From Microcystis wesenbergii FACHB-1317 (GTDB taxonomy: Bacteria; Cyanobacteriota; Cyanobacteriia; Cyanobacteriales; Microcystaceae), in contig NZ_JACJQV010000199.1 in the NCBI RefSeq assembly GCF_014696875.1, positions 1 to 33,246 on the forward strand: 33,246 nucleotides of DNA, written 5' to 3'. Shown here one piece after another: positions 25,531-33,157 of this stretch. The notes under the pieces were generated by a model. That model ran no database searches. It saw only the letters and a list, made by a program, of their open reading frames with translations, and was not told the origin of the DNA. Within the stretch, counting starts at the first letter, position 1. Each line of letters begins with the position of its first letter. The position numbers were made by a program, and so were the translations under genes.

Positions 25531-25553
25531 TTGCAAGTTTTTCGAGCAGATCA

Positions 25554-25595
25554 GGCAAAACCAGGGCTTAGTCCTTGTAATCCCTCGGTTTTGCC
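25554..25595 (+). terminator. long hairpin after the 6S RNA candidate
   Basis: GGCAAAACC...AGGG pairs with CCCT...GGTTTTGCC (9 + 4 bp with one offset) around a loop of about 14 bases. No immediate T-run follows, but T-rich sequence lies at 25627-25634. It may end the 6S transcript or be a separate small RNA or repeat. Confidence 0.45.
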
Positions 25596-25665
25596 CTCTT
25601 GGTTGGTCAAAAAAGCCAGTATCTATATTTTTTTCTAGGTTAAAGACTGCTGTTTTCGGTAACGC

Positions 25666-25688
25666 TTGTCACCGCTAAATTGTGACAA
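25666..25688. promoter_or_regulatory. inverted repeat, possible operator of the NDH-2 gene
   Basis: TTGTCAC-N9-GTGACAA, perfect 7-bp arms, 43 bp before the ATG at 25732. The spacing of half sites suits a dimeric regulator. The regulator is unknown; it does not match the NtcA pattern GTA-N8-TAC. Confidence 0.4.
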
Positions 25689-25731
25689 TCCGGACTACAC
25701 TAGGGAAAAATTTATGAATTATTGTTAAGCA

Positions 25732-27111
25732 ATGACTGAAAAACAGCCAAGAGTTGTTATCATAGGCGGCGGATTTGCGGGTTTATACACGGCCAAAGCC
25801 CTAAAAAACGCCCCCGTTCATGTTACCCTCATCGATAAGCGAAATTTCCATCTTTTTCAGCCCCTCCTCTATCAAGTCGCTACTGGGGCGCTATCTCCAG
25901 CCGATATCTCCTCACCTTTGCGCTTAATCCTACGGGGTCATGACAATACAGATATTCTCCTCGATCATGCCATAGATATAGATCCAGTCAAGGGAGAAGT
26001 GATCTTGGAAGATCACCCGCCGATCGCCTACGATCAGTTAGTCATTGCCACGGGAGTCAGTCATCACTATTTTGGCAATGATCAATGGCAACCCTACGCC
26101 CCCGGGTTAAAAACCATTGAAGACGCAGTAGAAATGCGTCGTCGCATCTATCTCGCTTTCGAGAAGGCCGAGAAAGAAATCGATGCCGAAAAGCGGCAAG
26201 CTTTATTAACTTTTGTTATTGTCGGTGGCGGACCGACGGGGGTAGAATTGGCAGGAGCGATCGCTGAAATTGCCCACGGTGCGCTTAGGTCTGATTTCCA
26301 CCAGATTAACCCCACAGAAGCGAAAATTTTGCTCTTAGAAGGGATGGATCGGGTATTACCCCCATATTCGCCCGATTTATCCGCTAAAGCTGCCGATTCT
26401 CTCACAAAATTAGGGGTGACAGTGCAAACTAACAGCATCGTTACCAATATTGTTGAAGGTTGTGTCACCGTCCGTCAGGGAGAAAAAACCACAGAAATCG
26501 CCGCCGAGACAATTTTATGGGCAGCGGGGGTCAAAGCATCGAGAATGGGGCGAATTTTGGCCGAAAGAACCGGGGTAAATCTCGATCGCGTCGGCCGGGT
26601 AATCGTCGAACCCGATTTAAGTATCGCCGGTTATGCCAATATTTTTGTGGTCGGGGATCTGGCCAATTTTGCCCATCAGGGAGATAAACCCTTACCCGGA
26701 GTTGCCCCTGTGGCCATGCAGGAGGGGGAATATCTGGCCAATTTACTAATTTCTCGCCTAAAAGGGCAAAGTATTAAACCTTTTCATTATATCGATCGAG
26801 GTAGTCTGGCAGTGATCGGCCAAAATGCGGCCGTGGTTGATTTGGGATTTGTCAAGTTTTCTGGGTTCATCGCTTGGTTAGTCTGGGTTTGGGCCCATAT
26901 TTACTATCTGATCGAATTTGATAATAAATTAGTGGTGATGGTGCAATGGGGTTGGAATTATTTTACCCGCGGTCGTGGCGCTCGTTTGATTACGGGAGAG
27001 GGGCAGAATTTAGCCTCGGGACAATTGCCGCAAAATAACAGCCAAAATAATAATAATCTCGCCGTTTCTAACCAGACGGAAACTCTCTCTCCACCGATTG
27101 TGAAAGTATGA
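25732..27111 (+). CDS. type II NAD(P)H dehydrogenase (NDH-2 family)
   Basis: 459 residues with two Rossmann folds. The FAD-binding loop VVIIGGGFAGLYTAKAL (8-24) opens the protein; NFHLFQPLLYQVATGALSP (38-56) is the typical NDH-2 follow-on; the NAD(P)H site is FVIVGGGPTGVELAGAIAEI near residue 165; VFVVGDLANF near 300 is the second FAD contact. A hydrophobic C-terminal stretch (IAWLVWVWAHIYYLIEF) binds the membrane side. It moves electrons from NAD(P)H to quinone without pumping protons; in cyanobacteria such enzymes (NdbA/B/C) mainly set redox balance. I cannot assign A, B or C. The tail after about 420 is Asn/Gln-rich and probably disordered. Confidence 0.88.
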   Translation: MTEKQPRVVIIGGGFAGLYTAKALKNAPVHVTLIDKRNFHLFQPLLYQVATGALSPADISSPLRLILRGHDNTDILLDHAIDIDPVKGEVILEDHPPIAYDQLVIATGVSHHYFGNDQWQPYAPGLKTIEDAVEMRRRIYLAFEKAEKEIDAEKRQALLTFVIVGGGPTGVELAGAIAEIAHGALRSDFHQINPTEAKILLLEGMDRVLPPYSPDLSAKAADSLTKLGVTVQTNSIVTNIVEGCVTVRQGEKTTEIAAETILWAAGVKASRMGRILAERTGVNLDRVGRVIVEPDLSIAGYANIFVVGDLANFAHQGDKPLPGVAPVAMQEGEYLANLLISRLKGQSIKPFHYIDRGSLAVIGQNAAVVDLGFVKFSGFIAWLVWVWAHIYYLIEFDNKLVVMVQWGWNYFTRGRGARLITGEGQNLASGQLPQNNSQNNNNLAVSNQTETLSPPIVKV

Positions 27112-27168
27112 AAAAAATAGCCGTGATTATCTAGTTATCAGTTAGCCGGTAAGAACAATCGATCGATC

Positions 27169-27423
27169 ATGAAAATAGAACGTCCTAACAGTCTAGAAAT
27201 TACCCCAGAGGAAAGCCAAGAATTAGAATATTTACGGGTTAAAATTGAACGAGCGATCAAAGATGGTGTAATCACAAGAATAGAATTTGAATCGATTAAA
27301 ACTATCATGTTTTCTAATAAGAAAAATAATCCCGACCAAATCCTCCGGCAAGTGACACTCTATCGCCATTTAGTCGTTGAAAAACTGAATAATGGCGAAC
27401 TAATTTTTGAATCTCCCCAATAG
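27169..27423 (+). CDS. small protein of unknown function
   Basis: 84 residues, not recognised. Mostly charged, predicted helical (residues 16-50 ELEYLRVKIERAIKDGVITRIEFESIK, then 58-75), without membrane segments or cysteines. It starts 57 bp after the NDH-2 gene on the same strand and may be carried on the same transcript. The helical pattern and ordinary codon use support a real gene. Confidence 0.55.
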   Translation: MKIERPNSLEITPEESQELEYLRVKIERAIKDGVITRIEFESIKTIMFSNKKNNPDQILRQVTLYRHLVVEKLNNGELIFESPQ

Positions 27424-27540
27424 GGCGAAATTCCTTTTTTAGCTATTTAGTACAAATGCTCAAACTTCCTCTCCCTTCTTCCCACTCCCCACTATCCTAT
27501 ACCTTTTAAACGGGATTTAGTAAGTAGCTAGACACAATTA

Positions 27541-27761
27541 ATTAGGGTTTGCGGCAAAAAGTACGGGCGAAGCATTCGGATAGAAAATCTCCGGTTTCAC
27601 CGATAGGTTATTGCCCGAATGCTTCGCCCCTACAGGACTCGGGCTGATGAAGACGCAAGGTTTTTAACGACGATTCTCTCAAAATCTTGCACCTGTTTCG
27701 CGAGAAAAGCCATAAAACCCTTACCTTGCCTACATTTCACATTTATTCAGCAAGCCCTAAT
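27541..27761. mobile_element. MITE with a second inverted repeat nested inside
   Basis: Terminal inverted repeats ATTAGGGTTTGC (27541-27552) and GCAAGCCCTAAT (27750-27761) match at 11 of 12 positions. Its right half (27646-27761) is a diverged, reversed copy of 30957-31071. A second inverted repeat, GTACGGGCGAAGCATTCGG / CCGAATGCTTCGCCCCTAC (27561-27633), lies inside the left half. No ORF. The gap 27424-27809 contains nothing else that I can name. Confidence 0.75.
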
Positions 27762-27809
27762 TATACATATCTAACCACCTCTTGCCTTTTGCCTCCGGCC
27801 TTTGTTAGC

Positions 27810-28451
27810 TTATTCTTTTTTGTCGCTACCCGGAAAAGCTCGACCTTGAATATTTTCTAAAGCTGAAACTGCCGCCCTGGAACCGGCGATAATATCTCGT
27901 TCTTCTCCCCCTAAATATAAGCGGCCAAAACTGCCCACGGAAGTAACGTGTAGGATATTAATTAAAGCAGCTTTTTCGGCCTGATTAGCGGCCAGGGAAG
28001 CGTAGGCGGCCGGTTGCACTTCTAGAACGTATAAAGTCTGTCCCGCCATTAACATCATACCCCGAGAACTACGGTTAATTAATTGGGCTTGGTAAGCGTC
28101 AATGTTGCGAATAATTTGGCTAGAGACAATTTGCGGTTTCAGACAATCGCGCTGACTAACGCCTAAATACTGCAAAATTGCCTGACCGGCCGCCCTGACC
28201 TCTCCCTGACTGCTAGAATGGAGTTCTAAGAGTCCGTAGAGTCGTTCTACGAATAGAACCCCCGGACGAACCACGGCGGATTTGAGGGCAATATCGGTGA
28301 TGCGATTAATCTCGATGCCGGGGGAAATTTCAATCCAGAGGGAAGCATCCCCGGGTAAGGGTAAAAATCCTTGGGCGACTGTACCGATGTAAGCGGCGTG
28401 TTGAAGCTGTAAATTGTCAAGATAAACGTAACTGCGAAGTTCTACACCCAA
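27810..28451 (-). CDS. ccmP: carboxysome shell protein CcmP (tandem BMC domains)
   Basis: 213 residues, the CcmP length. Two circularly permuted BMC folds in tandem: the first ends with [21 protein letters not shown] (73-93), the second spans [28 protein letters not shown] and [26 protein letters not shown] (residues about 145-205). Trimers of this protein stack face to face and form a gated pore of the beta-carboxysome shell; the gate residues known for CcmP, Glu69 and Arg70, are present (FVERLYG). It stands as a satellite locus, divergent from glk by about 290 bp, away from the main ccm genes. Confidence 0.93.
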   Translation of the reverse strand: MGVELRSYVYLDNLQLQHAAYIGTVAQGFLPLPGDASLWIEISPGIEINRITDIALKSAVVRPGVLFVERLYGLLELHSSSQGEVRAAGQAILQYLGVSQRDCLKPQIVSSQIIRNIDAYQAQLINRSSRGMMLMAGQTLYVLEVQPAAYASLAANQAEKAALINILHVTSVGSFGRLYLGGEERDIIAGSRAAVSALENIQGRAFPGSDKKE

Positions 28452-28704
28452 GCTAATTTCTCCCTCTCTGGTTTATCTTAAAAGTTATGGGGACAGTGAT
28501 AGGTTCTGCCGCCCTATCGATCGCCTTGAGGCGACAGTTAGACCTAAAATGTCTTTAAGTCCCGTTTCTGTCCTCTGGCAAATCCCCATTCCAACCTCGG
28601 AGCGACGATTAATCAATCCTTAATTAGGGCTTAGGCATTACCATCTTTCACTATAGTATAGAATTAGTGGCCTTTAAATTTGCCTGGTAGAAAGGGTAAA
28701 AAAC

Positions 28705-28710
28705 TATAAT
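28705..28710 (+). promoter_or_regulatory. possible -10 box upstream of glk
   Basis: TATAAT, 30 bp before the glk ATG. The best -35-like hexamer upstream is TTGCCT, 19 bp away, longer than ideal. A second AT-rich box (TATAGTATAGAAT) lies about 50 bp further up. Confidence 0.35.
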
Positions 28711-28739
28711 TATGGGGACAAACTCAGGGAAAAACCAGC

Positions 28740-29786
28740 ATGACGATTCTTTTAGGGGGAGATATCGGGGGAACTAAAACAATCCTGCGTTTAGTGGATT
28801 GCCAAAACTCATCGGATAGTCCCCAACCCCGGCTAATTACTCTCGATCAAGAAATTTATCCTAGTGAACAATACCCCGATCTGGTGCCGATCGTCCAGCA
28901 GTTTTTGGCCCGACAAACCACTATTCCCTCGGTGGCAAAAGCTTGTTTCGGTATTGCTGGTCCTGTGGTTAACAATAGTTCCGAATTGACTAATTTAAGC
29001 TGGTCTCTAACTGGCGATCGCCTAAGCCACGAGCTGCAGATTGAGCGGGTAAAATTAATTAATGATTTTGCGGCGATCGGTTATGGGGTGTTAGGATTAG
29101 CCCCAGAGGAGCTGCACAATCTACAGTCAGCCCCGGCAGTACCGGATGCCCCGATTGCGGTTATCGGTGCAGGAACGGGGTTAGGAGAGGGTTTTTTGAT
29201 TCCTGTGTCGAAGGGTAAATATCGGGTGTTTGCTAGTGAGGGTTCCCACGCCGATTTTGCCCCTCGATCGAGTTTGGAATATCAACTATTAAATTATCTC
29301 TTGGAACTCTATGATATCGAGCGCATTTCGGTGGAGCGAGTGGTTTCTGGCCCTGGAATCACTTCTATCTATCGATTTCTCCACGATAATAACTATAGTC
29401 AGTCATCACCAGCCATGGCGGAAATTTACCGCACTTGGTTAGAAGAAATGGGTAAACCGCAAAAAACCGTCGATTTAGCGGCTAAAATTGCCAGTTTTGC
29501 CCAAGATAACTCGGATTATCTCTGTTATCAAACCATGAAAATCTTTGTCGAGGCCTACGGTGCGGAAGCGGGCAATTTAGCCCTCAAGTTGCTTCCCTAC
29601 GGAGGATTATACATCGCGGGAGGGATTGCGGCCAAAAATCTTCCCCTAATGACCGAGGGTAGCTTTATGAAGGCTTTTCGGGCTAAAGGTCGGATGAGGG
29701 AGTTATTAAGCAATATTCCCGTTCATATCGTCCTTAATGCCCAAGTGGGACTAATGGGGGCAGTTTCCTGCGCTAGTCAGCTATGA
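28740..29786 (+). CDS. glk: glucokinase
   Basis: 348 residues, the ATP-glucokinase (Glk) family rather than ROK: no ROK zinc motif. LLGGDIGGTKTILRLVD (4-20) is the phosphate loop; ACFGIAGPVVNN (68-79) the second phosphate strand; LINDFAAIGYG contains the catalytic base Asp109; VIGAGTGLGEGFL and ASEGSHADFAPR complete the glucose and ATP sites. It phosphorylates glucose to glucose 6-phosphate for glycogen/sugar use. Its stop codon overlaps the next ATG (ATGA), so it is co-transcribed and coupled with the acyl-CoA-dehydrogenase-like gene. Confidence 0.93.
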   Translation: MTILLGGDIGGTKTILRLVDCQNSSDSPQPRLITLDQEIYPSEQYPDLVPIVQQFLARQTTIPSVAKACFGIAGPVVNNSSELTNLSWSLTGDRLSHELQIERVKLINDFAAIGYGVLGLAPEELHNLQSAPAVPDAPIAVIGAGTGLGEGFLIPVSKGKYRVFASEGSHADFAPRSSLEYQLLNYLLELYDIERISVERVVSGPGITSIYRFLHDNNYSQSSPAMAEIYRTWLEEMGKPQKTVDLAAKIASFAQDNSDYLCYQTMKIFVEAYGAEAGNLALKLLPYGGLYIAGGIAAKNLPLMTEGSFMKAFRAKGRMRELLSNIPVHIVLNAQVGLMGAVSCASQL

Positions 29787-30850
29787 GCGATGGTTTACTG
29801 GAGATGGCTAAGGATTATTTTCAGAATAGGATCGCCCCGCAAGCGGCCCGGATTGATCGCAACCCGATCGCCCTACAATTAGCTTTACAGGGTATGGGTG
29901 ATCGCTGTTTGTTAGCTTTGCGTGTTCCCAGAGAATGGGGGGGTGCGGGATGGGAGGAACGCACCTATCGACAATTCCAAATCCTGGGCGCTCGTTATTC
30001 CGGCGCTTTAACTTTTCTGCAAACCCAACACCAAAGCGCCGCTAATCAATTAGCCACCAGCAGTAACCAAGACCTGAAAAAGTTTTATCTTCCCAAAATG
30101 GCCCGGGGCGAAAAGCTAGTGGGGGTGGGGTTTTCGCAACTACGTCGTCCGGGGGAACCAATGATGAAAGCGTTTCCCGTGACCGGCGGCTATCAACTCT
30201 GTGGACAGGTTCCCTGGGTGACGGGATGGGGCTTTTTTGAAGATTTTATCATCGGGGCGACCCTCCCGGACGGGCGATCGCTGTACGGTCTTTTACCGCT
30301 GCAGGCTCTCCCCGGTCTGCAATGCAGTCCCCCGATGAAATTATTATCGATGAGTGGGACTAATACGGTGAGCCTTACCATACAAGACTACTTTTTGTCA
30401 AGGGATTTTATTGTTAGTTTACAACCGGCGGATGCGATCGAGGCCAGCGATCAAAAAAATGTTCTCCATCACGGTTTTCATGCCCTTGGCTGTGCTTGGG
30501 CGGGCTTAGATGTTATTTTTGGTGTTTATCGACAAAAAGGGCTAGAAAGCCTAAAAAATGCCCATCAACAGCTAGAAAAGGCCCTACTGTCCTGTCAAGA
30601 AAAAATGTTAAATTCCCACCAGGCCAGTTTTGCCGACAAATTGCACTGGCGCGGTCGGGCGATTAATTTGGCTCTACAATGCGCTCAAGGGGCAGTGATT
30701 GCCTCCGGTGGGGCGGCGAATATTATTGATCATCCGGCGGGGCGAGTCTATCGGGAAGCTTTACAGTTTAGCGTTTCTGGACAAACCGGCGCGGTGATGG
30801 AAAACAGCCTAGGGCAGTTGCTCTGGCTGGGGGGTCAATGCTATGATTAG
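29783..30850 (+). CDS. acyl-CoA-dehydrogenase-like flavoprotein
   Basis: 355 residues, somewhat shorter than the usual 380-400. The N-terminal helical domain ends with VPREWGGAGWEERTYRQFQ; the middle region VGVGFSQLRRPGE and PWVTGWGFFEDFIIGA lies where acyl-CoA dehydrogenases bind FAD; the C-terminal helical bundle holds CAQGAVIASGGAANIIDHPAGRVYREALQFSVSGQTGAV. At the place of the usual catalytic Glu (YEGT motif) it reads VSGQTG, so the ordinary dehydrogenase reaction is doubtful; a monooxygenase-like or other flavin reaction is possible. Cyanobacteria mostly lack beta-oxidation. The ATGA overlap with glk suggests a link with sugar metabolism, which is only inference. Confidence 0.75.
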   Translation: MSDGLLEMAKDYFQNRIAPQAARIDRNPIALQLALQGMGDRCLLALRVPREWGGAGWEERTYRQFQILGARYSGALTFLQTQHQSAANQLATSSNQDLKKFYLPKMARGEKLVGVGFSQLRRPGEPMMKAFPVTGGYQLCGQVPWVTGWGFFEDFIIGATLPDGRSLYGLLPLQALPGLQCSPPMKLLSMSGTNTVSLTIQDYFLSRDFIVSLQPADAIEASDQKNVLHHGFHALGCAWAGLDVIFGVYRQKGLESLKNAHQQLEKALLSCQEKMLNSHQASFADKLHWRGRAINLALQCAQGAVIASGGAANIIDHPAGRVYREALQFSVSGQTGAVMENSLGQLLWLGGQCYD

Positions 30851-30860
30851 GAAGACTTTT

Positions 30861-30932
30861 GCGGGTATAGTTCAGTGGTAGAACGTCACCTTCCCAAGGT
30901 GAATGTCGCGCGTTCGAGTCGCGTTACCCGCT
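30861..30932 (+). tRNA. tRNA-Gly (anticodon CCC)
   Basis: Full cloverleaf. Acceptor GCGGGTA/TACCCGC, D stem GTTC/GAAC, anticodon stem TCACC/GGTGA with loop TTCCCAA (anticodon CCC at 30893-30895), T stem GCGCG/CGCGT with loop TTCGAGT. The CCA end is not encoded. It reads GGG codons. It lies 10 bp past the stop codon of the acyl-CoA-dehydrogenase-like gene, so it may be processed from a shared transcript. Confidence 0.95.
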
Positions 30933-30956
30933 TCTGAGGACAATTGTGACGATAAC

Positions 30957-31071
30957 TAGGGCGGGCTGAATAAATGTGAAATATAGATTAGGTAAGGGTT
31001 TTGGAGCTTTTGGATGGGAAACAGGTGCAAGGTTTTGAGGGATAGTGGTTCAAAAACCTTGCGTCTTCATC
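30957..31071. mobile_element. partial copy of the 27.6-kb MITE, opposite orientation
   Basis: CTAGGGCGGGCTGAATAAATG, then GTAAGGGTTTTGG, ACAGGTGCAAGGTTTTGAGG, and AAAACCTTGCGTCTTCATC all have counterparts, in order, in the reverse complement of 27646-27761. It starts 24 bp after the tRNA gene. The far terminal repeat is not seen, so the copy is partial. A further GATGAAGACG fragment is at about 31306. Confidence 0.7.
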
Positions 31072-31374
31072 GGCGCTTGCGCTCTGATACTAAATCCGGT
31101 TATTAAAGACTGATTATTTGGCGTTGTCAAATTGAAAGATGCTCCGAATCAGCCCGGAACTGAAATTACTTGGTGTTGTCAGATGTAAAGATGAATCAAG
31201 CAAAAGTGTAGGGAACTGGAACATCCTTAAACTTAAGGTAATGAATTAGAAGCGGTAGGGAATTTTCTAACATTTTGACACATTTTGAATAGCAGAGAGT
31301 CTGACGATGAAGACGCGCTAAGTAATGACGTAATCTTGTATTTTCTCCCTCTACCCTTGTCATATAAGTTTTGC

Positions 31375-31843
31375 GGCTCTTTTGGTTTTTGTGTGTTAAT
31401 TTTTGTTATGAATTAAAGCAAGCAAACAGCTTAAGTCGAAGATGTTCAAAATTGGTAAATCCATAACTCATTCTTTTAATAAGCTTTATTTTGGTATTCA
31501 TTCCCTCAATTAATCCGTTGGTTGTCTGATTTTCAAAGTAATTACAAATACCAGGCCAATGCTTCTGGATCATGCTGGCACTACTTTGATATAATATCCC
31601 GCCTATTCTTATCCATTTTTCCAATTTTCTCTCAGCACCTCTGAAGGTTCTACTACTTTGATAAATTTGTCTAATTTCTTCTTTCATTTCCCAGGCTATT
31701 CCCAAGCATGGATGTTCTTTCAGGATAACTTCTAGTTGTTGTTTTTGCTCGTCCTTTAAGTCCTCTTTATTCTTCCATAATAAATGAGGTAATCCTTTTT
31801 CATGCACCCCTATTAACTTTCTCAATTTATTAAGCTCGTCATT
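31375..31843 (-). pseudogene. ISL3-family transposase, 3' remnant
   Basis: The minus-strand frame ending at 31406 carries the C-terminal part of an ISL3-type transposase: KWIRIGGILYQSSASMIQKHW, then NYFENQTTNGLIEGMNTKIKLIKRMSYGFTNFEHLRLKLF, which is the conserved end with the catalytic Glu in GLIEGMNTK. The N-terminal two thirds are missing: at 31844 the frame runs into the IS5-type element. Beyond the stop, GGCTCTTTTGGTTTTTGTGTG at 31375-31395 fits an ISL3 terminal repeat, so the true end of the element is probably 31375. The protein start upstream of 31843 comes from the IS5 sequence and is artificial. Confidence 0.75.
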
Positions 31844-31844
31844 A

Positions 31845-32789
31845 GATCTCTTGCAAAAGTAATCAAGATATATATTTTTGTCGGTAACGAAGTTCGTAAT
31901 TGTAGATACCAGCAATCAAATTCAATCTCAGACCAAATCGCCGTCTGCGATTTCTGTATCTTGATGAAAGTATCCGAAATATTTTGAGACGACGATGAAT
32001 ATGTTCTATAACTATGCGCCGTTGTGATAACTGACGATTGTCTTTTTTTTGCTCTTTACTTAGTTTTTCTTTTTTCTTTTTTTTATGAGGAATTTGACTG
32101 TTTTGATGGATTTTCTGAATTCCTTGATAGCCTTTATACCCTAATATTTCTATTTCCTTATTTAACCTTATTTTGCTTTCTTTCCACAGTCGAAAATCAT
32201 GGACTCTTCCTTTCTCACAACGGACACAGATTACCTGTTCGCTTTTTTGGTCGCAACGCGCTCGCTGCGCGAGATCGGCAACGACTTGCGACTTTAATGT
32301 GTGGTATCCCTGCTTGCCACTATAGTATGATTTCTGTTTTTTTTTGGGTCTTTCTATCTCCTGTTCCAACCCATCTACCACCACTACTTCTATTTCGCTA
32401 TTGCTTTCTACTAGGGCTTTTTTCCCCGGTAGATTAAACAGACCTGATTTGCTCAGAATATTCTCCACTTTCCTAACAATTCTATACGCCGTTGATTCGT
32501 TCACACCCCAACTATTTCCCCGATGAAAATAGGTGCGATATTCTCGCCAATACTCTGGGGCTATTAGTAGTTGGTTTTCTGTACTCAATTTGCTCGGTCT
32601 GCCTGTCTTTTTTTGCCATACTTTTTCTGCCGCTAGGACTGTTACCATATCCTTAAATGTCTCTGGATACAAGACCCACAGGCGTTTAAACTCTGTTGAC
32701 TTTAAAGTTTTTACTTGTTCGTAAGTCATCTTTCACTCTTAACTCTTGAACTATTTTATCTTATTTTGTCTAGACTTATGCAAGAGATC
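31845..32789 (-). mobile_element. IS5-type insertion sequence
   Basis: Ends are inverted repeats GATCTCTTGCAAAAGT (left) and the reverse complement of ACTTATGCAAGAGATC (right), 15 of 16 matching, with a TA at each edge (31843-31844 and 32790-32791) that may be the target duplication. The element is 945 bp and carries one transposase gene (31863-32729). It has inserted into or beside the ISL3 remnant on one side and a plus-strand gene fragment on the other. Confidence 0.8.
31863..32729 (-). CDS. IS5-family transposase, probably inactive
   Basis: 288 residues. Helix-turn-helix region WGVNESTAYRIVRKVE (74-89), then the DDE core: Asp119 in VVVVDGLEQE, the second acidic position in ILGYKGYQGI, and Glu242 in RRIVIEHIHRRLKIFRIL. 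The second catalytic Asp, normally in a (A/G)DKGYQG motif, is Tyr198 (codon TAT in place of GAT), so catalysis should fail. Residues about 154-161 (AQRARCDQ) come from a GC-rich palindromic stretch in an AT-rich gene and look inserted in frame. The reading frame is otherwise open. Confidence 0.8.
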   Translation of the reverse strand: MTYEQVKTLKSTEFKRLWVLYPETFKDMVTVLAAEKVWQKKTGRPSKLSTENQLLIAPEYWREYRTYFHRGNSWGVNESTAYRIVRKVENILSKSGLFNLPGKKALVESNSEIEVVVVDGLEQEIERPKKKQKSYYSGKQGYHTLKSQVVADLAQRARCDQKSEQVICVRCEKGRVHDFRLWKESKIRLNKEIEILGYKGYQGIQKIHQNSQIPHKKKKKEKLSKEQKKDNRQLSQRRIVIEHIHRRLKIFRILSSRYRNRRRRFGLRLNLIAGIYNYELRYRQKYIS

Positions 32790-32791
32790 TA

Positions 32792-33133
32792 ATCTTTGAG
32801 TTACGGGATGAGTGCGAACGGCTGCGGGCGCAGTTACGCCAGTTGACCCTGCCCGAAACTACACCTAAAGTTATTCCCCTCCATTCCCCCTCTAGAAAAC
32901 CTCAAACTCCTGCAACCATTCCATCAATTGAACAAGAATTAGAGCAACTGGGCATTCCTTTAAACAGCACCCTCAAGAAAACCCTCAAAGCTGCCTCAGA
33001 AGAAACGGTTATCAATGCCATAGAAGCCCTCAAAGACCAGTTGAGCAGGCAAGAGATACCCAATCCTGGAGGCTGGTTAACGGGACTTAAACGCTCAACA
33101 AGAGTAGAATCGAGTATAATCGTTACAGAGTAG
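32792..33133 (+). pseudogene. 3' fragment of an interrupted gene of unknown function
   Basis: An open frame runs without stop from the IS edge (codon ATC at 32792) to TAG at 33131-33133. It reads IFELRDECERLRAQLRQLT, a coiled-coil-like segment, then a Pro-rich linker, then EQELEQLGIPLNSTLKKTLKAASEETVINAIEALKDQL and IPNPGGWLTGLK. The NPGGWL ending resembles the C-terminal part of some plasmid/phage-type helical proteins with an AIEALK...NPGGxL pattern, but I cannot name the family. The TTG at 32843 is not a convincing start: the sense upstream of it fits the same protein. The last residues after GLKR may be frameshifted. Confidence 0.6.
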
Positions 33134-33157
33134 GCATTTTACGTTGAGAGATTAGCG

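Noticed and set aside
31844-31915. N-terminal 24 residues of the ISL3 frame
   Set aside because: They are translated from the IS5 end and inverted repeat, so are not part of the ISL3 protein.
32024-32726. Plus-strand reading frames opposite the IS5 transposase
   Set aside because: Hydrophobic, low-complexity shadows of the minus-strand transposase, which has clear DDE-type motifs.
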